A stretch of 41,422 bases of DNA from Crocosphaera sp. (lineage in GTDB: Bacteria > Cyanobacteriota > Cyanobacteriia > Cyanobacteriales > Microcystaceae): positions 1-41,422 of the forward strand of contig JASJDN010000042.1 of NCBI GenBank assembly GCA_030065205.1, given 5' to 3'. The notes below the pieces were generated by a model. The model worked only from the letters and a program-made list of their open reading frames with translations, was not told the DNA's origin and made no database searches. Shown one piece after another: positions 9,125-18,093 of the stretch. The translations under genes were made by a program, and so were the position numbers. Position 1 is the stretch's first letter. Each line of letters starts with the position of its first letter.

Positions 9125-10570
9125 TTAATGTTTAAAAAAGCTATGATATTGTTGTTCGTTAATTCGTCCAGCTTCGTATAAGGTTTCGGTGATTTCAGAA
9201 ATCGTTAATACAGAATAAGCGTTATATCCTTCCGTTTTTAGTTTATCGGTAACCCCTTGTTCGTGATCGATAAAAACCACAATATCATTAACAATTAATC
9301 CCGCAGAGGTTAATTTTTCTGCCCCTTCTTTGACACTTTTCCCCGTAATTAAAATATCATCAACAATAACCACTTTTTCTCCTGCTTGAAAATTCCCCTC
9401 AATTAGACGACGGGTTCCGTGTGCTTTCACTTCTTTTCTGGGATAAATCATGGGATGATGTAATAGTAAAGACAATCCTGTAGCTGTAGGTAAAGAACCA
9501 TAAGGAATTCCGGCAATTCTATCAAAATTCAAATCTTTTAAAATGTCAGCGTAAGCGGTTAAGACTTGATGGAACAATTGGGGCTTAGAAATAATTTTCC
9601 TAAGATCAATATAATAAGAAAAAGTAGCCCCCGATGCTTGGACATATTCCCCAAATAATAAACAACCAATATCATACAATTGTAAGATTAAATCTTGATG
9701 AGGATGGGAATTGAGCAGACAAACGTTAGGACTCCACAGGTCACAGTTTTGTAAATTTTTAGTAATACTGTTTCGGTATTGATTAATATCCTCATTGAGA
9801 TTAACGACCTTTTCTTTTAACGCTTCTGACTTCAAAAAATCTTGAGGGATAGGAATTAATACTCCATGTCCCATCGGATTTAAAGCGACTTTTAATATCT
9901 CATTAATATCATTGCCTTTACTCCAAATACTCCGCATTAATAACCATCTTTCAGGGGCAAGAGAGCGAACTTTTTTGATAACGTCTAAATTCGTGGTTCC
10001 TACTTCTAAAAATAACTGTTCTGGGGTCGCCCAGGTTTTCGCCTCTTTAATAATTTGTAGATAAAAAGGAGCTTCATCGGTGGGATATTCTTGTAACACA
10101 ACCGCAGAAGGATTAGACGTATGACAAAGGACAAAAACCCCTTGATCCGGATAGACTAAAAAAGGAGCAATATGATCGTGTCCCGCGTAAGGACTGACCG
10201 TAACAGCATCCACTTCCCATTGTTCAAAAATGGTTTTGGCAAAAATGGTACTGGTGTTAATATCTCCATGTTTTGCGTCTAAAATGATAGGAATATCATC
10301 AGGAATTGTCTCAATAACCTTTACTAATAAATCTAATCCTTCGCTGCCTAATGCTTCATAAAATCCCAAAGTTGGTTTATAAGCACAGACTAACTCTGCG
10401 GTTTGTTCAATCACCCACGTTAACCAACTTTCTAAGGCAATGATTAAACTTTGTTGTCCTTGATGGGTATTCTGAGCTTGAGGCATCATTTCTGGGTTAG
10501 GATCAAGACCGAGGATCAATAAAGTGTCATTGCTGTTGATGCGTTGGGTTAATTTCTCAAAAAAATTCAT
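9125..10570 (-). CDS. Bifunctional OMP decarboxylase / orotate phosphoribosyltransferase (PyrF-PyrE fusion)
   Basis: 481 residues joining the last two steps of UMP synthesis. The N-terminal half is a type 2 OMP decarboxylase: LDPNPEM (22-28), the catalytic D-x-K-x-x-D in DAKHGD (98-103), and SPYAGHDHIAPF. The C-terminal half (about 290-481) is orotate phosphoribosyltransferase: a catalytic-loop segment RKEVKAHGTRRLIEG (378-392) and the PRPP-binding signature VVIVDDILITGKS (400-412). The order, decarboxylase then transferase, is the reverse of animal UMP synthase and is known in some cyanobacteria and trypanosomatids. Both sites look intact; the common DAKRGD reads DAKHGD here. It lies upstream of ruvB with a 58-bp gap. 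Confidence 0.93.
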   Translation of the reverse strand: MNFFEKLTQRINSNDTLLILGLDPNPEMMPQAQNTHQGQQSLIIALESWLTWVIEQTAELVCAYKPTLGFYEALGSEGLDLLVKVIETIPDDIPIILDAKHGDINTSTIFAKTIFEQWEVDAVTVSPYAGHDHIAPFLVYPDQGVFVLCHTSNPSAVVLQEYPTDEAPFYLQIIKEAKTWATPEQLFLEVGTTNLDVIKKVRSLAPERWLLMRSIWSKGNDINEILKVALNPMGHGVLIPIPQDFLKSEALKEKVVNLNEDINQYRNSITKNLQNCDLWSPNVCLLNSHPHQDLILQLYDIGCLLFGEYVQASGATFSYYIDLRKIISKPQLFHQVLTAYADILKDLNFDRIAGIPYGSLPTATGLSLLLHHPMIYPRKEVKAHGTRRLIEGNFQAGEKVVIVDDILITGKSVKEGAEKLTSAGLIVNDIVVFIDHEQGVTDKLKTEGYNAYSVLTISEITETLYEAGRINEQQYHSFFKH

Positions 10571-10703
10571 CGCAGAAAATTAGCTCTAGAATATGACTGA
10601 TTTTACCCCATAATGACCCACCTTTCCCTAGGGTTGCTTCCAACCCTCATGACCACAAAACTGTTAATCTAAACAATAACTTCTCATCGGAAGATTAAAA
10701 AGT

Positions 10704-11711
10704 ATGGATCTAATTACGTTACAAAATTTTCTCGATAATAGTTCTTTTCTCTTGTTATTCTTAACCATGCTCATTTATTGGGCTGGGGCGGCTTTTCCTA
10801 GTTTAACCTGGTTTCCTACTCTGGGAACGACCGGGGTAGCGATCGCCAATTTATGTATGGCCACCCTGTTAGGGGCCCGGTGGTTAGAAGCGGGTTATTT
10901 TCCCCTCAGTAATCTCTACGAGTCCCTATTCTTCTTAGCTTGGGGTGTGACGGCGATTCACCTAGTGGCTGAACAAATGAGTCGCAGTGCCTTAGTTGGG
11001 GTCGTTACAACCCCCGTAGCGATGGGGATTACCGCCTTTGCGGCCTTGTCTTTACCCCCAGAAATGCAAACTTCGGCCCCCCTGGTTCCCGCGTTGAAGT
11101 CCAACTGGTTAATGATGCACGTCAGCGTCATGATGTTAAGTTATGCAACCTTAATGGTGGGGTCTGTATTGGCCATCGCTTTTTTGGTGGTGACTCGCAA
11201 CCAAGAGGTTGAACTGAAAGGGAGTTCTGTGGGAACGGGAAGTTATCGGGATAAGTTAGGACGTAAACTACTCAATAATAACCATAAACAAGCCCCTGTT
11301 AGTTTCGCCCAAAGTAACGGCAATGGGGGAACAGCAGTGTTAGAAACTCTTGCTATCGAGTCTGAAACGGTTACCCTTTCCCCTCAACGCCTCAGTTTAG
11401 CCGATACTCTGGACAATATTAGTTATCGTATTATTGGGTTAGGGTTTCCTTTACTTACCATTGGTATTATTGCTGGGGCGGTTTGGGCCAATGAAGCTTG
11501 GGGGTCTTATTGGAGTTGGGACCCCAAAGAAACCTGGGCCTTAATTACTTGGTTGGTGTTTGCTGCTTATCTTCATGCGCGTATTACCAAGGGTTGGCAA
11601 GGCCGTAAACCGGCTATTTTGGCCGCTAGTGGTTTTGTAGTGGTTTGGGTCTGTTATTTAGGGGTTAATTTATTAGGGAAAGGGTTACATTCTTACGGGT
11701 GGTTTTTCTAG
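10704..11711 (+). CDS. ccsA: Cytochrome c biogenesis protein CcsA (haem handling)
   Basis: 335 residues, multi-span membrane protein of system II cytochrome c maturation. With Ccs1/ResB it moves haem to the lumenal side and attaches it to apocytochromes (f, c6, c550). The tryptophan-rich WWD motif is clear at about 264-280 ([17 protein letters not shown]). Conserved histidines are H139 (MMHV), H291 and H329 (GLHSYGWFF). Spans lie near 15-30, 45-60, 70-90, 97-115, 137-163, 245-262, 276-291 and 305-325. A loop of about 75 polar residues (165-240) is typical of cyanobacteria. Some annotations call this protein CcsB. Ccs1 is not in the window. Transcription is divergent from pyrF-pyrE. Confidence 0.93.
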   Translation: MDLITLQNFLDNSSFLLLFLTMLIYWAGAAFPSLTWFPTLGTTGVAIANLCMATLLGARWLEAGYFPLSNLYESLFFLAWGVTAIHLVAEQMSRSALVGVVTTPVAMGITAFAALSLPPEMQTSAPLVPALKSNWLMMHVSVMMLSYATLMVGSVLAIAFLVVTRNQEVELKGSSVGTGSYRDKLGRKLLNNNHKQAPVSFAQSNGNGGTAVLETLAIESETVTLSPQRLSLADTLDNISYRIIGLGFPLLTIGIIAGAVWANEAWGSYWSWDPKETWALITWLVFAAYLHARITKGWQGRKPAILAASGFVVVWVCYLGVNLLGKGLHSYGWFF

Positions 11712-11743
11712 GGGAATCAACGGTAAATCCTTATGTCTTAATT

Positions 11744-11812
11744 GTCATTGCGAGGGGGATGAATCACTACTACAGCTTGATTTTTGATAATTATTCCCCC
11801 CGAAGCAATCTC
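11744..11812. repeat. REP-like palindromic element
   Basis: GTCATTGCGAGGGGG (11744-11758) is mirrored by CCCCCCGAAGCAATCT (11796-11811), matching the widespread bacterial REP pattern GTCATTGCGAG...CGAAGCAATCT. It lies between ccsA and the convergent response-regulator gene. Confidence 0.6.
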
Positions 11813-11817
11813 TATTG

Positions 11818-11849
11818 AATCTCCCGTTTAGAAAACGGGAGAGCGTCAA
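11818..11849. repeat. Hairpin with IS200/IS605-like end bases
   Basis: A perfect 9-bp stem CTCCCGTTT (11821-11829) / AAACGGGAG (11833-11841) inside GAATCTCC...GGAGAGCGTCAA, the same frame as at 103-135. It overlaps the last codon and stop of the regulator gene. There is no U-tract on either side, so it is a repeat remnant more likely than a terminator. Confidence 0.45.
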
Positions 11850-12544
11850 TCAGTTAATCCATGTTTTAAAGCAAAACGGACTAATTCGGTGCGACTATTG
11901 GTTCCTGTTTTACTAAACAAACGACTGACATATTTTTCTACATTTCTCACACTTGTTTCTAACCTGGCTGCAATTTCTTTATTCATTAATCCTTCTGCAA
12001 CTAAGTCTAAAACACTTTGTTCTCTAGGAGTTAAATCTATTTTGATGGGGGGTGGTGTGGTGGTTAAAGTGTTTTGTTGTTGTCCCAGTTGTTGTTTTAA
12101 TTCTCTAATTTCTTGGGCAATTTCTTCTAATTTGGCTGAGTCACTACTCGCTTTTTCATTAACTTTTCGACGTTCTAATAAATTCTTGACAATCGCTTCT
12201 AATTCTTCGGGATCAAAGGGTTTGGGTAAATAAGCATCACAACCTGCACTATAACCTTTAATGCGATCGGAGGTCATTCCTCTAGCCGTTAAGAAAATAA
12301 CAGGAATTCCTTGAAAGCGAGGGTCATCTCTTAACTTTTCTAAGAACTGATAACCATCCACTTCTGGCATCATAATATCAGAAATAATGACATCAGGAAT
12401 TGTCTTTTCTAATAATTTCCACGCATCCGTTGCATTACTGGCAACTTGAACCGTTAAATCTCCGCTATACTCTAAATAAGCTTGTACCGATTCTCTAACA
12501 CTCGGTTCATCATCTACTAATAATATTGTTGCAGAATCACTCAT
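11846..12544 (-). CDS. rre1: NarL/LuxR-family response regulator, Rre1/Ycf29 type
   Basis: 232 residues. Receiver domain: acidic pocket D11/D12, phospho-acceptor D56 (IISDIMMPE), T86 and K108 (LPKPF). A charged, probably coiled linker (about 130-160) follows, then a LuxR-type helix-turn-helix (171-232; LTPREQSVLDLVAEGLMNKE, SVRNVEKYVSRLFSK). The sequence closely resembles, from memory, the conserved cyanobacterial regulator Rre1, orthologue of plastid Ycf29, which works with Hik2/Hik34 in stress-responsive transcription. The ortholog call is moderately sure; the family call is certain. A DUF1232 membrane protein is encoded 18 bp upstream, so they form a likely operon. No histidine kinase is nearby. 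Confidence 0.85.
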   Translation of the reverse strand: MSDSATILLVDDEPSVRESVQAYLEYSGDLTVQVASNATDAWKLLEKTIPDVIISDIMMPEVDGYQFLEKLRDDPRFQGIPVIFLTARGMTSDRIKGYSAGCDAYLPKPFDPEELEAIVKNLLERRKVNEKASSDSAKLEEIAQEIRELKQQLGQQQNTLTTTPPPIKIDLTPREQSVLDLVAEGLMNKEIAARLETSVRNVEKYVSRLFSKTGTNSRTELVRFALKHGLTD

Positions 12545-12562
12545 GATTTTGGCGTATTTGTC

Positions 12563-12865
12563 TTAGTTTGAACTGTCATCTACAGAAACCGCATCCACCT
12601 CTATTGTCTCACCTTCTGGAGCATCTTCTACAATGACTTGATCAGGGTTTTCTAATTTTTCCACTATCATTTGAAATAACTCCGTTATCAGTAGAGTTAG
12701 TAACACGAAATCATCCAGTTGTCCAGCGATAGGAAATATATCAGGAGAAATATCAAAAGGACTGACAAAGTAAACTAACGTCCCTAAAATTACCCACCAA
12801 CGATACTGAGGATGACGAATTGCGCTACGATACCAATCATAAACAAATTGTAAAGGAAATTTCAT
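12563..12865 (-). CDS. DUF1232 (YkvA-like) small membrane protein
   Basis: 100 residues with the DUF1232 signature: VYFVSPFDISPDIFPIAGQL, then DDFVLLTLLITELFQMIV. One hydrophobic hairpin or two short spans is expected (about 25-40 and 52-70). The C-terminal 25 residues are acidic. The function of the family is unknown. It is the first gene of a two-gene unit with the Rre1-like regulator (18-bp gap), a linkage worth noting because it may place the regulator under membrane-related control. Confidence 0.8.
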   Translation of the reverse strand: MKFPLQFVYDWYRSAIRHPQYRWWVILGTLVYFVSPFDISPDIFPIAGQLDDFVLLTLLITELFQMIVEKLENPDQVIVEDAPEGETIEVDAVSVDDSSN

Positions 12866-12952
12866 AAGACTAACAGATTTTTTCTCAGTTCACCAGTTAT
12901 TGTTATTTTAAAACATACTTATAGTATAACTTAGATGACTCTAATATTAGAG

Positions 12953-13675
12953 TTATTCTTTTTTATGCTTTGATATTAATCCACAACCGATGATGAAGAT
13001 TAATCCCATCGATAAAGAAGGTTCAGGAACAGAAACAGTAACAAGACTTAAAAAATTCAGCCCGATTGCTTTATTATTAATATCTGTACTAAACGTAACT
13101 TTTGAAATAGTAGGAACATCATTAATGACTCCATAAAATTGAGCAGAATTATCTAATGCTTCTGAAGAAGTTCCGGCAAAACTAAACTCACCTAATGAGA
13201 CATTATTAATATCAAATGCTTCTATGGTTCCCAAAAATGAAAAAGTATCATCCACTGTTAATTGAGACCCTACCCCTAAAATTGGAGTCTCAAACGTAAG
13301 GGTTAATGGACCCGGATTTCCTAATTGAGTGACTAGATTGAACCCAGAAAAAAGGATAAAATCATTAGGAGAATAATTCGTCCGAATTCCATCACTGGTA
13401 GTTTGAAAATAGAGGGGTTGACCAATTCCCAACTCTGTATTAGGAGGAGGAAAAGAAACCGTCATCTCTAACCCTTTATCAGAAATAGTCGTAAAAGTAG
13501 AACTAAGAGGACTAAAAGGAGGAACAGCTAAACTAGACCAATCTAATTGATCATTCGCCCCTAAAGTAGAGCGATCGCTAACAAAATTCAACCCATAACT
13601 CAGAGAAGACTGTGTTAAAATAGTGGCAATAATAGCTGATTTTAATCCAATTTTGATAAACAATTTATGAGACAT
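12953..13675 (-). CDS. PEP-CTERM sorting-domain exported protein
   Basis: 240 residues. An N-terminal signal peptide (about 1-28) is followed by a beta-rich domain with SDGIRTNYSPNDFILFSG and TLTFETPILGVGSQLTVDD. The C-terminus is VPEPS, a hydrophobic stretch (LSMGLIFIIGCGLI) and the basic tail SKHKKE, the complete tripartite PEP-CTERM signal processed by an exosortase. It is likely an extracellular or surface protein; its specific role is unknown. No exosortase is in the window. It appears to be transcribed alone. Confidence 0.85.
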   Translation of the reverse strand: MSHKLFIKIGLKSAIIATILTQSSLSYGLNFVSDRSTLGANDQLDWSSLAVPPFSPLSSTFTTISDKGLEMTVSFPPPNTELGIGQPLYFQTTSDGIRTNYSPNDFILFSGFNLVTQLGNPGPLTLTFETPILGVGSQLTVDDTFSFLGTIEAFDINNVSLGEFSFAGTSSEALDNSAQFYGVINDVPTISKVTFSTDINNKAIGLNFLSLVTVSVPEPSLSMGLIFIIGCGLISKHKKE

Positions 13676-13763
13676 TTTAATCTAGACCAACAAGTAACTT
13701 AAACAGTATTATATAAATTGAATGAATTATCTAACTATTAAATAATCCTTAAGCTTTGAAAAA

Positions 13764-13789
13764 TAGAGATGTTTAATTAAACATCTCTA
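13764..13789 (-). terminator. Perfect palindrome, terminator of the deaminase gene
   Basis: A 26-bp perfect palindrome: TAGAGATGTTTAA followed by its exact reverse complement. On the minus strand it is followed by TTTTTC and lies 10 bp past the deaminase stop. The TAGAG...CTCTA type recurs at 35262-35285. Confidence 0.7.
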
Positions 13790-13798
13790 CAAAAACAG

Positions 13799-14848
13799 TT
13801 AAACTGACAATAGTTCTTGTTCTTCTTCTGAAGAATTATCCTTGAGTAAACCAATTAATAACGAAGCTGGAGGTTCCTTATAAGGCCAAGCAAACGCATG
13901 ACGAAACGCTGCATCTTGACAAGCTTGTAACTGATGAAAATCAATGACATCTTGGGTTAAAAGATTCTCAAATTCAAACGGTAACCGAACATTATGAAGT
14001 CCAGCATTATCCGTACAAATGGCGATATCAACCCCTGCGTCAAAACAGCGATCAAAAACCACTTTTAACTGGTATAAATTTTCCAAAGTTCCTGTTTTTA
14101 GATAAGTGGTAGGACAAACTTCCAAACATTGATTGGCTTCGGCCAGTTGGGGTAATAATTCAGGATATTTCAAAGGAATTTGGATACCATGACCAATTCT
14201 CATTAAATAGGGTAATAATTCAGGGTAACAACCATCGGGGGTTTCATAAACATGACCTGTGGTTTTCAACCCTAAAGATCGGGCATATTTATACAGATCG
14301 ATAAACTCATCTAATCGTTCCCCATAATGGGAGTCACCACCAGCCACATCAATGGCACAAACATAGTCTCGCATTTGTGCCGCTAAATCCACAATTGCCT
14401 TATTAACCTCATAGGGTAAACGGGAGTGCATACAGAGAATTTGACTGATAATAATGGGATATTCTTTGACTTGACTCGCCTTACCGACTATCTCTACAAT
14501 GTTAGTCATAGCCTCAATTCTTTGAGACTGATTAAGATGTTCTGGAGTGCGAAGATAGGGGGTATAACGTAACTCTAAATAAGCTAAATTTTCAAAAATG
14601 TAAGCCCCACGAATTAAGCGATAAATGAAGTAAGGAAGGGTGTTTTCGGTTTGGACACTTTCAACTAAAGTATGAAGTTCTAAATATTCATCCAGGGTGT
14701 TCCGCTTGCGAGTGTAAAATTCCTCAAATGTGGGATATTCGGGGAAGCGTTGCGCCATATCTGGGTTATGACGCTTGAAATATCGCCAAAGAATGCGAGG
14801 GACCACTGAACCCCCCAAATGACGATGTAAGTCCGCGTATAGTGCCAC
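13799..14848 (-). CDS. Adenosine deaminase family metal-dependent hydrolase
   Basis: 349 residues. Metal and catalytic ligands of the adenosine deaminase fold can be traced: H8 and H10 in DLHRHLGGS, H199-x-x-E202 in GHVYE (canonical HAGE), H220 in RIGHG and D280 in ICTDN. EVCPTTYLKTG aligns with the canonical EVCxTSNxxTG. The usual second Asp of the TDD motif is Asn281, and the HLDG glycine loop is HLGG, so the substrate may not be plain adenosine; a related aminopurine nucleoside or nucleotide is possible. The start is GTG at 14848, chosen because AGGAGG lies 5 nt upstream. It is followed by a palindromic terminator. No purine gene adjoins it. Confidence 0.82.
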   Translation of the reverse strand: MALYADLHRHLGGSVVPRILWRYFKRHNPDMAQRFPEYPTFEEFYTRKRNTLDEYLELHTLVESVQTENTLPYFIYRLIRGAYIFENLAYLELRYTPYLRTPEHLNQSQRIEAMTNIVEIVGKASQVKEYPIIISQILCMHSRLPYEVNKAIVDLAAQMRDYVCAIDVAGGDSHYGERLDEFIDLYKYARSLGLKTTGHVYETPDGCYPELLPYLMRIGHGIQIPLKYPELLPQLAEANQCLEVCPTTYLKTGTLENLYQLKVVFDRCFDAGVDIAICTDNAGLHNVRLPFEFENLLTQDVIDFHQLQACQDAAFRHAFAWPYKEPPASLLIGLLKDNSSEEEQELLSV

Positions 14849-15015
14849 AAAAACCTCCTGGTGCTGTATCTTAAGATTTATTTTATAGCGATTACGAGGG
14901 GAATGTTACAAATTAGGAAACAGGAAAGACAAAGTTGAATTCCCTTGATAAACTTAACTCATAGAACAAATTACTTTAAATTTTGACCATAAGCTTAAAA
15001 TAGTCTTAAAGATTT

Positions 15016-15912
15016 ATGATCTCCGTCTATATTCTTACCTATAACGAACAAGTCGATATTGCCGAATGTATTGAGTCGGTAATTAATCTATCCGATGAAG
15101 TGATTGTGGTTGACTCCTACAGTGGCGATCGCACCGTTGAGATCGCCTCCCGTTACCCCGTAAAAGTTGTACAACACGAATTTGAGAGTCACGGGAAACA
15201 ACGGACTTGGATGCTCAAAAACATCCCCACCAAACATAGATGGGTCTATATTTTAGAAGCAGACGAACGTATGACCCCAGAATTGTTTGCTGAATGTGTG
15301 GCCGCCAGTCGCAGAAAAGAAGCGATCGGCTATTATGTAGCGGAACGGGTTATCTTTATGGGGGAATGGATTCGCCACAGTACCCAGTATCCTCGTTATC
15401 AAATGCGTTTGTTTGAAAAAGGCCAGGTGTGGTTTGGAGACTATGGCCACACGGAACGGGAAATTTACACAGGACCGGTGGATTTTCTTAAAGAGACCTA
15501 TCCTCACTATACCTGTGGCAAAGGATTAAGTCGTTGGATTGAAAAACACAATCGTTATTCCACCGATGAAGCCAAAGAAACCCTTTATCAATTAGAACAA
15601 GGGGGTGTCAACTGGAAAAAATTGTTTTTTGGTGCGACAGAAGTTGAACGCAGACGGGCCCTCAAAGATTTATCTTTAAGAATGCCTTTGCGTCCTGTAG
15701 TTCGCTGGTTTTATATGTATTTTATCTTAGGGGGAATTTTCGACGGCAAAGCCGGTTTTGCTTGGTGTACCTTACAAGCGTTTTATGAGTATTTAATCCT
15801 CTTAAAAGTCGATGAATTGAGGGAAACAAACTTAGAATCTCCTTATCCCAATTCCCTCAAATATCCTGATCCCGAAGAACCAGCTAATCCCTCGGAATCT
15901 TTATCTTTATAG
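15016..15912 (+). CDS. Family 2 glycosyltransferase
   Basis: 298 residues, GT-A fold family 2 enzyme transferring a sugar from an NDP-sugar to a lipid or polysaccharide acceptor, at the cytoplasmic membrane face. ISVYILTYNE (2-11) starts the fold, VVDSYSGDRT (31-40) carries the nucleotide-binding Asp33, and ILEADERMT (79-87) is the metal-binding D-x-D equivalent. HSTQYPRYQMRLFEKGQVWF and the C-terminal segment resemble the WaaE/KdtX-like group of lipopolysaccharide glucosyltransferases, so envelope polysaccharide synthesis is likely. The acceptor is unknown. It stands apart from other glycan genes; recN follows after a 290-bp gap with no obvious signal. Confidence 0.85.
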   Translation: MISVYILTYNEQVDIAECIESVINLSDEVIVVDSYSGDRTVEIASRYPVKVVQHEFESHGKQRTWMLKNIPTKHRWVYILEADERMTPELFAECVAASRRKEAIGYYVAERVIFMGEWIRHSTQYPRYQMRLFEKGQVWFGDYGHTEREIYTGPVDFLKETYPHYTCGKGLSRWIEKHNRYSTDEAKETLYQLEQGGVNWKKLFFGATEVERRRALKDLSLRMPLRPVVRWFYMYFILGGIFDGKAGFAWCTLQAFYEYLILLKVDELRETNLESPYPNSLKYPDPEEPANPSESLSL

Positions 15913-16202
15913 GGAGTTGTTCTTATGCCTTTGATGGTAGTGGGAAAGTTAAACGTAGTAAGAAGAATTATTATTTGTGTACTTTCCCGATAGGATAGAT
16001 GACAGTTTTTGATGGATAATTTTAAAAAATACAATACAAGTAAAATTAACAGCCATCATTTTGTATATAATTTATCTGTGACCTTTAAAAATGATCCTAA
16101 ATTGAACATCATTTTGGTTTTGGTAACAAAAATAGTTGCAGTTTTCTGTAAATTGCTTAAGATCAAGGAATAAACTTATACTGGTTCTTGAAGTCCAACT
16201 CC

Positions 16203-17969
16203 ATGCTTTCGTTATTGCAGATTACAAATTTTGCGTTGGTCGATCGCTTAACCCTCCCGTTTGGTCAAGGGTTGAATGTGTTGACAGGGGAAACAGGGGC
16301 CGGAAAATCTATTATCCTAGACGCAATCGATGTTGTATTAGGGGGAAAAGTTAATAACCGTCTCATTCGTCAAGGAACTCAAAACGCATCCCTAGAAGCG
16401 ACATTTGAAGGGAATGAAAGGGTGTTACAGTGGTTAAAAGAGCAAGAAATTGATCCCTTGGATGATGGAACCGTGGTATGTTTACGAGAGTTATCCTTAA
16501 CCGGGGAAACCGTGCGATCGCGTTCCCGAATTAACGGGGTTCTGGTAAACTTACAGTTAATGGGACAATTCCGCAATCTGTTGGTGGAAATTACCGCACA
16601 AGGTCAAACCGTGCAATTAATGGATGCAACCCGACAACGGGAATTATTGGATCTCTACGGGGGAAATGCTATCCTCAAACAACGGAAAGTGGTAGAGTTC
16701 TCTTACGAAAATTGGAAAAAAGCAGAAAAAGCTTTAGAGAAGCGCAAAAAATCAGAACAAGAACGACTCCAACGCCTCGATTTACTAGAATATCAACTCA
16801 AAGAACTGGATGAAGCACAATTAAACGATCCCGATGAACTCGAACAACTCCAACAAGAACGCGATCGCCTCTCCCATGTGGTAGAGTTGCAGAAACTAAG
16901 CTACCAAACCTATCAACTGCTGTATCAAAACGATAACGGAGAACCTGCGATCGCCGATCGTCTGGGAGAAGCAGAAATGCTCTTGACAGATATGACAGAA
17001 TATGATAGGGAAATTGAGCCATTATTAGAGATGGTCAAATCTGCCTTAACCCAGGTAGTGGAAGCAGGACAAGAGATAAATGGTTATGGAGACAGGTTAG
17101 AAGCTGATCCAGAGCGATTAACAGAGGTAGAAGAGCGAATTAACCTAATCAAGCGTATTTGTCGCAAATATGGACCTGATTTAGCCGATGCTATTAGTTT
17201 ACATCAGAAACTAAGCGCAGAATTAGACGATTTAAACGATAGTGAACAATCCATTGACAAGTTAGAAAAAGAATGTAATCTTGCTTACGAAAAATTAATT
17301 AAAACTTGTCAAGACTTAACTGCATTAAGACAAAAAGCAGCCACAAAATTAGAGAAACAGCTAGTCAAAGAATTAAAACCTTTAGCGATGGATAAAGTGG
17401 TATTTGTTTGTCAAATTACCCCTTGTAATCCTAGTAATAATGGCAGCGATCAAGTGGTTTTTTATTTTAGCCCCAACCCAGGAGAAAAAATACAACCCCT
17501 ATCCCGTACCGCTTCAGGGGGGGAAATGAGTCGGTTTCTCCTCGCATTAAAAGCCTGTTTTGCCAAATCAGAAAAATGTTCAGGAACTTTAATTTTTGAC
17601 GAAATTGATGCCGGTGTATCGGGAAAAGTCGCCCAAGCGATCGCAGAAAAATTACACAATTTAAGTGAAACCTATCAAGTTTTATGTGTGACTCATCAAC
17701 CGTTAGTTGCAGCAATGGCAGAAAATCATTTCCGAGTAGAAAAGCAAATTATCGAAGAATTATCTAAACTAGAAAGCGAAGAAAACGGACAATTAAGCTT
17801 ACCCGAATTAAGAACCGTTGTCAGGGTAAAAGCCTTAGAAAATATCCAAACCCGAAGAGAAGAATTAGCACAATTAACAGGGGGGCATTCCTCAGAAGAT
17901 GCAATGGAATTCGCCACATCTTTATTAGTTAAAGCGGAATCTTATCGCTTGGGAAAGCAGTCAATTTAA
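16203..17969 (+). CDS. recN: DNA repair protein RecN
   Basis: 588 residues from the ATG at 16203 (the frame is open to a TTG at 16188, but the family begins MLxxLxIxNFALVD). RecN is an SMC-like ATPase acting early in double-strand-break repair. Walker A GETGAGKS (29-36) is at the N-terminus, then a long helical coiled coil (about 155-400, with a turn near the middle). The C-terminal lobe has the ABC signature RTASGGEMSRFLLALK and Walker B LIFDEIDAGVSG. Length is slightly above the ~555 usual in other bacteria. Several HIP1 octamers lie inside the gene. It is transcribed alone. Confidence 0.95.
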   Translation: MLSLLQITNFALVDRLTLPFGQGLNVLTGETGAGKSIILDAIDVVLGGKVNNRLIRQGTQNASLEATFEGNERVLQWLKEQEIDPLDDGTVVCLRELSLTGETVRSRSRINGVLVNLQLMGQFRNLLVEITAQGQTVQLMDATRQRELLDLYGGNAILKQRKVVEFSYENWKKAEKALEKRKKSEQERLQRLDLLEYQLKELDEAQLNDPDELEQLQQERDRLSHVVELQKLSYQTYQLLYQNDNGEPAIADRLGEAEMLLTDMTEYDREIEPLLEMVKSALTQVVEAGQEINGYGDRLEADPERLTEVEERINLIKRICRKYGPDLADAISLHQKLSAELDDLNDSEQSIDKLEKECNLAYEKLIKTCQDLTALRQKAATKLEKQLVKELKPLAMDKVVFVCQITPCNPSNNGSDQVVFYFSPNPGEKIQPLSRTASGGEMSRFLLALKACFAKSEKCSGTLIFDEIDAGVSGKVAQAIAEKLHNLSETYQVLCVTHQPLVAAMAENHFRVEKQIIEELSKLESEENGQLSLPELRTVVRVKALENIQTRREELAQLTGGHSSEDAMEFATSLLVKAESYRLGKQSI

Positions 17970-18001
17970 AACAAATCATTGATAATTCATACTTTAAACT
18001 A

Positions 18002-18073
18002 ATGAGTCGGATAATTATTTTAACCTTATTCGCGTTAATGGTCTTCTGGGGAACGTTAATAGTGATTTCTTAA
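18002..18073 (+). CDS. Possible 23-residue membrane peptide
   Basis: A short open frame begins ATG 29 bp after the recN stop and encodes MSRIIILTLFALMVF followed by WGTLIVIS and a TAA. Apart from Ser2-Arg3 it is one continuous hydrophobic helix of membrane length. Cyanobacteria have many such mini-proteins in photosynthetic complexes. There is no ribosome-binding site and I do not recognise it, so it may be chance. Confidence 0.25.
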   Translation: MSRIIILTLFALMVFWGTLIVIS

Positions 18074-18093
18074 AATATCATAAAGTTCAAAAC

